Source: Vibrio sp. DW001 (GTDB lineage: Bacteria; Pseudomonadota; Gammaproteobacteria; Enterobacterales; Vibrionaceae). Taken from it: a stretch of DNA of 64,000 nt. This document shows, piece after piece, positions 60,698-64,000 of this stretch (positions are counted from its first letter, which is position 1; the number at the start of each line of letters is the position of its first letter). The notes under the pieces are model-generated. The model ran no database searches. It was not told the origin of the DNA and saw nothing but the letters and a program-made list of their open reading frames with translations. The position numbers and the translations under genes are program-made. Location of the stretch: positions 2,604,001 through 2,668,000 of the forward strand of contig NZ_CP091975.1 of NCBI RefSeq assembly GCF_029016285.1, written 5' to 3'.

Positions 60698-62812
60698 TCA
60701 GTCGGAAACATGATAGTCGCGTCCTAGTATTAGCTCCACTAAGTTGTCAACACTCACATCCTGTACTGGCACCTCCAGTTTATCTTGACGATCTAAGATA
60801 TAGTCAGGAACTGGCTTCGGAGTGGGGATTACCTCCCTAGGAAGCTGCGAAAGCATGTTCTCACTCTTTGCCTTTAGGTTCTCATATCCCAAGTGATCTG
60901 CTAACTTGATGAGTTCTTCTAGCATTGCTTCGTGCATCATCCATACGAACGCACGTTTATGTTTCTGGCGAATGAGATTGAAATTCTCCTCTGTTCCTAC
61001 CTTTTCTGGGTCTATTTCTGCTTTATACGCATCAGGATCTTCCAGCACGATCCGTTGCCGGTATATCACAAGCATTCTGCTATAGTCTCTCACTACTGCG
61101 GTTAGGTCTTCTTCACTGGGTGGAGATTTCTCTGTTAGCCTTTCTGGGTTCAAGCGTACCGGCATGAAGAACTGGAAATCGATACCAGATAGAAACAACA
61201 TAGTGTCAGCTACCATGGCGTGTAGTTCGGCTGTAGGAAAACCTCCGCGTGCAATAGCCAGTCTTTCATCCTTGGATAGAGTAACTAAGTAGTTTTCCCC
61301 TAAGTTCAAAGACAAGTACTCGTAGAGGTGTTCCGGTTTCAGTTCGATATCTACTTCAGGAAACCCGATAAGACTACGCCCTAGCTTGTTGTTTTCTTTT
61401 ACGAACGGAGTAAGATCAAACTCACTATATAGTGCTGCACGACATGATGAACTCGCCAATGCAGTAAAGAAGTCACGACGTGAGTTCTCATCTGGATGCT
61501 CTAGAGCTGCCTCTAAAAACTCACCAAGAACCCTCTTGAACTGTAACGTACAGAGTCCGCCAGTGTGCACTACTGCCATGTTAATGAAACGAACCATGGC
61601 ATCAATAGCTCTCCTAGTGCCATTTTCTATATCACTATGAGTCAACACTTGAATACACTCAGCTATATTCTCAAACAATTGAGCGGCATTAAATAACTCA
61701 TCATCCTGACATACTTGATCGAAGAGACTGGTGTATACACTACACTGCACCCCATAAGGGTCTTTACTACATATATAGTCTCGTAAATAATTCTCTATGC
61801 GCTGCAGCTCTTCATAAGACATCGAAGGAGCTATCTCCATCATTTCTTTCTCACGCATATCACGCCAATTATCAATGGTAACAAAAGAATCACGACGCGG
61901 TCTGTGTAGGATAAAGGTTGGAGTGATATCGAGTAACGCATCCACGCTGGGGTATTCTTCTTGAAAGATATGGCCCCAAGGATTTGAGAATTTTTCGTGA
62001 AAAACTGTTGAACCAGAAATATTGAAGCTTATTGAGTTTGAATGTGAGTATGGTTTACCATTATTTCCAGTGAAAGGTTGTTCCCAAGCAGGAAAAGCTG
62101 ATTGAATTTGGTTTCCTCTGAGTTGTATTCGCAACTTTATAGTCTTTAGAGGGGCATTCACCAAAGCGTACCCATAAAGTACTCCAGCTCCTTGTTCTGA
62201 TGTTGGGTAATTAGAATCATCGTTATCAATATTATCAAAGGCTTCGGTGAGGATCTTGATAATATCATCTTCTGTGTATCCTACAGGGTATAGCGTCTTC
62301 CAAAGGTACCCTGATTTATAATAGTTGTCAGGTTGCATAGTTATTCTAGCTGCGCTACCCGTAAATAACTGTCGGGGAATTTTTAAAGTAATAACTCCGT
62401 TCTGAAGTTCTCGAGCGAAGAACCAATCGTCATGCCTATCAACATCGTATTCAAGAAGGTGCGCGATGTTTGTATGGTGCGATAGTAAGTTCTCCCAACC
62501 GTCCAAGGTGTGAAGTCCACCAGAGAGAACTACTTCGGTCGTTCTAACACCTTGTGAACTTACCGGTCTAATTGCAGTATCACCGGAAAAAATATGTTTG
62601 AGAGCAGACTCAGTTAACTCATACTCTCCTTTCTTCCCGAAGCGAATAGGGTACACCTTTGACATTGTCACTCTCTCACCTATCTTAAATAGTTCTTTTT
62701 TTGAACGTAAGAGCTCTCGCAGTTGCTTACGTATTTTTTTCATCCTGATCTTAGAACCAACTCGCCCCATTAGCATCACCTTCACGTATATTCCTACGTC
62801 AAAGATACACAT
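60698..62812 (-). CDS. 704-aa protein with EndoU-like N-terminal region
   Basis: The start is uncertain: outermost codon 62812, with ATGs at 62776, 62743 and 62665 (MSKVYPI, the first residue of the conserved-looking part). Residues 50-245 resemble bacterial EndoU nucleases in order and spacing: LKHIFSGDT (71-79), SGGLHT (97-102), GVITLKIPRQLF (139-150), KSGYLWKTLYPVGYTEDDII (166-185) and GNQIQSAFPAW (233-243). The remaining 450 residues are helical and unrecognised. No signal peptide or toxin-delivery domain. It lies next to a group II intron in an accessory region. Could be an RNA-cleaving defence or toxin protein; inference only. Confidence 0.55.
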   Translation of the reverse strand: MCIFDVGIYVKVMLMGRVGSKIRMKKIRKQLRELLRSKKELFKIGERVTMSKVYPIRFGKKGEYELTESALKHIFSGDTAIRPVSSQGVRTTEVVLSGGLHTLDGWENLLSHHTNIAHLLEYDVDRHDDWFFARELQNGVITLKIPRQLFTGSAARITMQPDNYYKSGYLWKTLYPVGYTEDDIIKILTEAFDNIDNDDSNYPTSEQGAGVLYGYALVNAPLKTIKLRIQLRGNQIQSAFPAWEQPFTGNNGKPYSHSNSISFNISGSTVFHEKFSNPWGHIFQEEYPSVDALLDITPTFILHRPRRDSFVTIDNWRDMREKEMMEIAPSMSYEELQRIENYLRDYICSKDPYGVQCSVYTSLFDQVCQDDELFNAAQLFENIAECIQVLTHSDIENGTRRAIDAMVRFINMAVVHTGGLCTLQFKRVLGEFLEAALEHPDENSRRDFFTALASSSCRAALYSEFDLTPFVKENNKLGRSLIGFPEVDIELKPEHLYEYLSLNLGENYLVTLSKDERLAIARGGFPTAELHAMVADTMLFLSGIDFQFFMPVRLNPERLTEKSPPSEEDLTAVVRDYSRMLVIYRQRIVLEDPDAYKAEIDPEKVGTEENFNLIRQKHKRAFVWMMHEAMLEELIKLADHLGYENLKAKSENMLSQLPREVIPTPKPVPDYILDRQDKLEVPVQDVSVDNLVELILGRDYHVSD

Positions 62813-62989
62813 TTAAAACTCTAATGTAGAGACCTGACAGGGAAAAATCCCAAGGCGATATAGCAGATCTTGCGTGTTACAACGCACTATTTTTTATATT
62901 AAAACTTGCTGATTCTCTATAACGTCTTCAGATGCGTAACAAACTTTTGTCGGGTGGACGACACTTGTTACCAAGTGCCGTCTCCCTAA

Positions 62990-63023
62990 GAACCCAGCGT
63001 GCAACTTTCACTGCACTAGGCTC
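62990..63023 (-). ncRNA. Group II intron domain V hairpin
   Basis: The RNA reads GAGCCUAGUGCAGUGAAAGUUGCACGCUGGGUUC in two halves: GAGCCUAGUGCAGU and UGCACGCUGGGUUC pair around a GAAA tetraloop. The AGC triad and 34-nt length are those of the catalytic domain V. Confidence 0.85.
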
Positions 63024-63059
63024 AAGCCTCCACAAAGGCATCAAATGATACCCAGCAAC

Positions 63060-64000
63060 TTATAACGCAGTCGGGACAGGCTCTTTCCAAGAGTTACGCG
63101 CTAGCCTTTTAGACTTTCTCTTTGCCAAGTACTCTTGGTATTGAGGGGCAAATGGTGTCGCTGCACTTCGGATTTTCACATGCCTTTCTATCGGCACTTT
63201 GGCTATTTGGAAGAGATCGAACTGGCAATCCATATCCATGATCTTCTGCCAACCGTGAAACTGCCATTGGCCTTTACGGTTGATGAAGTAATTTTAGGGC
63301 GATCCAACTTTTAGACTTTGTTGGATGACGCCTTTTAGCCCAGTGCCATAACGTATGGAATAGCTTGTGACCGACATATCCGAATACCTGTTTAGCCACG
63401 CAATGTCGATAATAGTTCGACCCCCCCTGAGTTTCGGATTTATCAGTTTGATAAGATCATTCACTGGAAGGGTTACGTGCTTTTTGATGAGTTCACGCAG
63501 ATTACTTAAGAACATCAACGTATTGGATTTACTCGGCTTAATGAGCAGTTTCCCTTTGTATTTTCTGTGGTTGAACCCAAGAAAGTTAAAGCCATCGTTG
63601 ATGTGGGTGATATGCGTTTTCTCTTCGGATAGTGTCAAGCCTCTTTCTGCTAAGAAGTCAGCAATCAACGGTTTGATATCGTTCTCTAGCACTTCCTTTG
63701 AAGCGCAAGTGACGACGAAATCGTCGGCATATCCAATAAAGTTAGCTCTTGCTCCTTTTTTGAGAGCGGTAGACTTAATTTGCTGTTCGAGACCAGAGAG
63801 CGTCATTAACATCAAGGTTGGGGATATAATCCCACCTTGAGGCGTGCCTTCATCAGTGTCGTAAAACAGCCCTTTGTCTACAAAACCAGACTTCAACCAT
63901 TGTTCCAACATACGTTTATCGATAGCAACATTGTCCATGAGCCATTGATGTCCGATTTTGTCGAAACAGGCTTTTATATCCCCTTCAAGAACCCATTGCG
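63060..64000 (-). pseudogene. ltrA: Group II intron maturase/reverse transcriptase, frameshifted; partial
   Basis: The RT part (63294 to beyond 64000) is intact, with GDIKACFDKIGHQWLMDN, EGTPQGGIISPTLMLM and the catalytic FIGYADDFVV. At a run of seven C (63421-63427) the frame changes: the +1 frame reads SNYYRHCVAKQVFGYVG and LWHWAKRRHPTKSKSWI, the maturase X domain. A second shift near 63285-63300 is needed to reach NYFINRKGQWQFHGWQKIMD and the C-terminus ending EPVPTAL at 63060. Two frameshifts make the protein inactive unless sequence errors are present. Confidence 0.88.

Larger units (their letters stand above)
62949..64000 (-). mobile_element. Group II intron, 3' portion
   Basis: On the minus strand a reverse transcriptase/maturase gene is followed by a 34-nt domain V (62990-63023) and a domain VI hairpin (GACGGCACTTGGTAACAAGTGTCGTC region), with the 3' end CCACCCGAC at about 62949. 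The 5' part lies outside the window. Exon sequence downstream is non-coding. Confidence 0.85.

Noticed and set aside
60385..60840. Plus-strand 151-codon frame
   Set aside because: The 3' third overlaps the 704-aa gene and there is no ribosome site; possible remnant but not a credible gene.

Overview
The window looks like a piece of a Vibrionaceae chromosome (most likely Vibrio). Evidence: AT-rich marine gamma-proteobacterial base composition; the ansA / yeaC / DUF2989 / msrB / gapA / yeaD block in the usual Vibrio setting; a zur gene embedded in a znuCB operon; and integron attC sites of the VCR type. No genome or database comparison was possible; all names rest on reading the proteins.

Layout. 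1-9 kb: core genes (chemoreceptor, asparaginase, DUF1315 protein, lipoprotein, MsrB, GapA, aldose-phosphate mutarotase, RlmA, small proteins, GyrI-like protein). 9.3-14.3 kb: a GntR/UTRA-controlled sugar locus with a ChbG-type deacetylase, a glucose-superfamily PTS EIIBC and a GH4 phospho-glycosidase with the CDMP signature. 14.4-22 kb: a scrap-yard of mobile DNA: a truncated ycgN copy, an IS6 element with a frameshifted transposase, three integron cassettes with attC sites (nucleotide-cyclase-like protein, HEPN protein, membrane protein), an IS3-family element inside the third cassette gene, IS1111-type and IS630 remnants, then an intact second ycgN. 22-32 kb: a mobile island with a helicase plus winged-helix gene pair, a divergent XRE regulator with two palindromic operators, and a translationally coupled four-gene operon encoding three tyrosine-recombinase-like proteins (466, 793 and 1000 aa) and a small helical protein.

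32.7-40 kb: a zinc-starvation regulon (DUF1007 + NicO transporter; znuA; znuC-znuB-DUF1826-zur-gamma-carbonic anhydrase-COG0523) with two Zur-box palindromes. 40.4-49.3 kb: a second metal/anaerobiosis cluster: DUF364 protein, a TonB-dependent receptor in which no plug domain can be recognised, a Tat-exported NitT/TauT-type ABC system, NnrS, a cupin, a methyltransferase and a Crp/Fnr regulator, with Fur-box and FNR-box sequences in both promoter regions. 50.6-56.9 kb: a sugar catabolic unit (TIM-barrel isomerase, ribose-type ABC importer, RpiR regulator, PfkB kinase) with an IS6-type end sequence on each side. 57-64 kb: IS5 scrap, a coiled-coil membrane protein, a complete IS1111-group element, a 704-aa protein with an EndoU-like N-terminal region, and the 3' part of a group II intron whose maturase is frameshifted twice.

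The most promising unexplained biology is the recombinase quartet with its XRE-controlled helicase cargo, the orphan integron cassettes with cyclase-like and HEPN products, and the EndoU-like protein. Zinc, iron/oxygen and sugar signals can all be read from operator sequences seen directly in the DNA.
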